From assembly GCA_964620215.1 (NCBI GenBank), contig CAZUJE010000062.1, positions 1-15,833 of the forward strand: DNA of 15,833 nt, in the 5' to 3' direction. Origin of the DNA: JAUSIF01 sp964620215. GTDB taxonomy: Bacteria > Pseudomonadota > Alphaproteobacteria > Rhizobiales > Xanthobacteraceae. The notes beneath the pieces are model-generated. The model saw nothing but the letters and a program-made list of their open reading frames with translations. It ran no database searches and was not told where the DNA came from. The position numbers were made by a program, and so were the translations under genes. Positions 14,645 to 15,833 of the stretch are shown in pieces; positions within the stretch are counted from its first letter, which is position 1, and each line of letters starts with the position of its first letter.

Positions 14645-14656
14645 GGTTGCACAACC
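14645..14656. promoter_or_regulatory. Inverted repeat upstream of the outer-membrane protein gene
   Basis: GGTTG-CA-CAACC is a perfect 5-bp inverted repeat with a 2-base centre, 36 bases upstream of the GTG start. It could be an operator. The length is short and no regulator gene is adjacent. Confidence 0.25.
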
Positions 14657-14722
14657 AAAAGATATGGTATTTCGGCCACTCCCCTGGAGTTTGTAACGGC
14701 AATAGAACCGCTCCCAACACAC

Positions 14723-14747
14723 AAACGGCTCCACGAGGGAGCCGTTT
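14723..14747 (-). terminator. Intrinsic terminator downstream of clpA
   Basis: AAACGGCTCC (14723-14732) and GGAGCCGTTT (14738-14747) form a perfect 10-bp stem around a 5-base loop, 34 bases after the clpA stop on the minus strand. The T-run is short (TTT, then GTGTG), but the stem is strong. On the plus strand it is followed by TTTATTTGGTTTG, so it may stop transcription both ways. Confidence 0.75.
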
Positions 14748-14780
14748 ATTTGGTTTGAATATCTCAGTCTTTAATCAGGG

Positions 14781-15833
14781 TTAGACCTTCACCAGCGGCA
14801 GCTTGGGCACGCCGCTGCCCGGTTTCGAGGGACCGCCGCCATCATCGTCGTCATCGCCAGGCTTCTTCGTCTTCGAACGCGGCGGACGTTTTGGCTTTGG
14901 ATCGCCGCCCTCTTCCGGTTCCGCCTTCGGCGTAACCGGACCTTCGATATACTCGAAGCCGAGTACCTTGCGGCCCTCGTCGTCGGTGCGGACGATCACA
15001 CGCACATGCCCGCCGGTCTTGAGCTTGCCGAACAGCAACTCATCCGAGAGCGGCTTCTTGATGTGTTCCTGGATTTCGCGCGCCATCGGGCGGGCACCCA
15101 TGGATTCATCATAGCCGCGCTCGACCAGCCATGCCGTCGCCCCTTCCGAAAGCTCGATGGTGACGGCGCGGTCGGCGAGTTGTGCCTCGAGTTGCAGCAC
15201 GAACTTCTCGACGACCTTCTTGATCGTTTCCGAATTCAGATGCGAGAAGGTGATGGTCGCATCGAGACGGTTGCGGAATTCCGGCGTGAACATGCGGTTG
15301 ATCGCCTCGGTGTCCTCGCCTTCCCGCTTTCCGCGCGTGAAGCCGTAAGCCGATTTCGCCATTTCGGAGGCGCCGGCATTCGTGGTCATAATCAGGATCA
15401 CGTTGCGGAAATCGACCTGCTTGCCGTTGTGATCGGTCAGCTTGCCGTGGTCCATGACCTGCAACAGGATGTTGAACAGGTCCGGATGCGCCTTCTCGAT
15501 TTCATCGAGCAGCAGCACGCAGTGCGGCGTCTGATCCACGGAGTCAGTCAGCAACCCGCCCTGATCGAAGCCCACATAGCCCGGAGGCGCGCCGATCAAT
15601 CTCGAAACAGTATGGCGCTCCATGTATTCCGACATATCGAAACGGTGGATCGGCACGCCGAGCGACGCGGCAAGCTGGCGCGCGACTTCGGTTTTGCCGA
15701 CACCGGTCGGACCCGAGAACAGGTAAGAGCCGATCGGCTTCTCCGGTTCACGCAGGCCCGCGCGGGCGAGCTTGATCGCGGACGAAAGTGCTGTGATCGC
15801 CTGATCCTGCCCGTACACGACCTGGTGCAAGAT
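14781..15833 (-). CDS. clpA: ClpA, ATP-dependent Clp protease ATPase subunit (5' end missing)
   Basis: The 350 residues visible are the C-terminal half of ClpA and run off the right edge in frame (the first complete codon is ATC at 15833). The part is the second AAA+ ring (D2): Walker A GPTGVGKT (41-48), pore loop GYVG (85-88), Walker B VLLLDE (106-111), sensor 1 TTN (150-152), FRNRLD with the arginine-finger region (186-191), and sensor 2 GAR (246-248). The loop SAYGFTRGKREG (161-172) sits where ClpA has its ClpP-docking [IL]G[FL] tripeptide, here YGF. Lack of the ClpB middle-domain context and the GARPMAREIQEHIKKPLSDE ending fit ClpA. ClpA unfolds substrates, often via ClpS, for ClpP. A tail from about 300 to 350 is unusually rich in P, K, G and D (with a run of six aspartates at 327-331 and neighbours), unlike E. 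coli ClpA, which ends near the AAA+ module. Confidence 0.92.
   Translation of the reverse strand: MLHQVVYGQDQAITALSSAIKLARAGLREPEKPIGSYLFSGPTGVGKTEVARQLAASLGVPIHRFDMSEYMERHTVSRLIGAPPGYVGFDQGGLLTDSVDQTPHCVLLLDEIEKAHPDLFNILLQVMDHGKLTDHNGKQVDFRNVILIMTTNAGASEMAKSAYGFTRGKREGEDTEAINRMFTPEFRNRLDATITFSHLNSETIKKVVEKFVLQLEAQLADRAVTIELSEGATAWLVERGYDESMGARPMAREIQEHIKKPLSDELLFGKLKTGGHVRVIVRTDDEGRKVLGFEYIEGPVTPKAEPEEGGDPKPKRPPRSKTKKPGDDDDDGGGPSKPGSGVPKLPLVKV

Overview
This window is a GC-rich stretch of an alphaproteobacterial chromosome, almost certainly from the order Hyphomicrobiales (Rhizobiales). The signs are a divK-pleD pair with a divergent DUF3572 gene, an EipB (DUF1849) envelope gene, a signal-peptide-bearing Omp25/Omp31-type porin and ClpA with a rhizobial type of tail. 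It looks like core chromosome: there is no transposase, integrase, tRNA, rRNA or CRISPR array, and both edges cut through genes. I cannot name the genus.

Layout. (1) Positions 1-1381, minus strand: a DAO-type FAD-dependent oxidoreductase that runs off the left edge without a stop. It is preceded (1382-1860) by a gene-free region holding three intrinsic-terminator-like hairpins, all with T-tracts reading on the minus strand, and a GC-rich region able to fold. This may be a small RNA unit or an attenuator-type leader of the oxidoreductase. (2) Positions 1861-4246, minus strand: a DedA-family membrane protein, then the cell-cycle pair divK-pleD, one base apart. A DUF3572 gene (4441-4740, plus) is divergent from divK. 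(3) Positions 4785-8952, minus strand: an envelope block with an 813-residue fusion of an ICMT-like membrane domain to an ArnT/PMT-type glycosyltransferase, a stand-alone ICMT-family methyltransferase that resembles the fused domain, and eipB. (4) Positions 9101-12078, plus strand: a compact run of ridA, a glycerophosphodiester phosphodiesterase, a FemAB-like/DUF482 acyltransferase and a HIT hydrolase, with overlaps or gaps of at most 36 bases, likely one operon. (5) Positions 12081-13192, minus strand: azlC-azlD, a branched-chain amino-acid exporter pair that converges on the HIT gene with a 2-base gap. (6) Positions 13284-14609, minus strand: an outer-membrane protein made of two tandem Omp25/31-like modules. 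(7) Positions 14781-15833, minus strand: the C-terminal half of clpA, cut by the right edge and followed by a clear terminator.

Functionally the window mixes cell-cycle signalling (DivK and the diguanylate cyclase PleD), envelope building and upkeep (glycosyltransferase fusion, methyltransferase, EipB, GDPD, porin, DedA), metabolite repair and export (RidA, HIT, AzlCD) and proteolysis (ClpA). I found no convincing new multi-gene defence or mobile system. The items most worth a second look are the ICMT-glycosyltransferase fusion beside its look-alike gene, the tandem-terminator leader upstream of the oxidoreductase, the two-module porin, and the low-complexity insert with a 21-bp tandem repeat in the FemAB-like gene.
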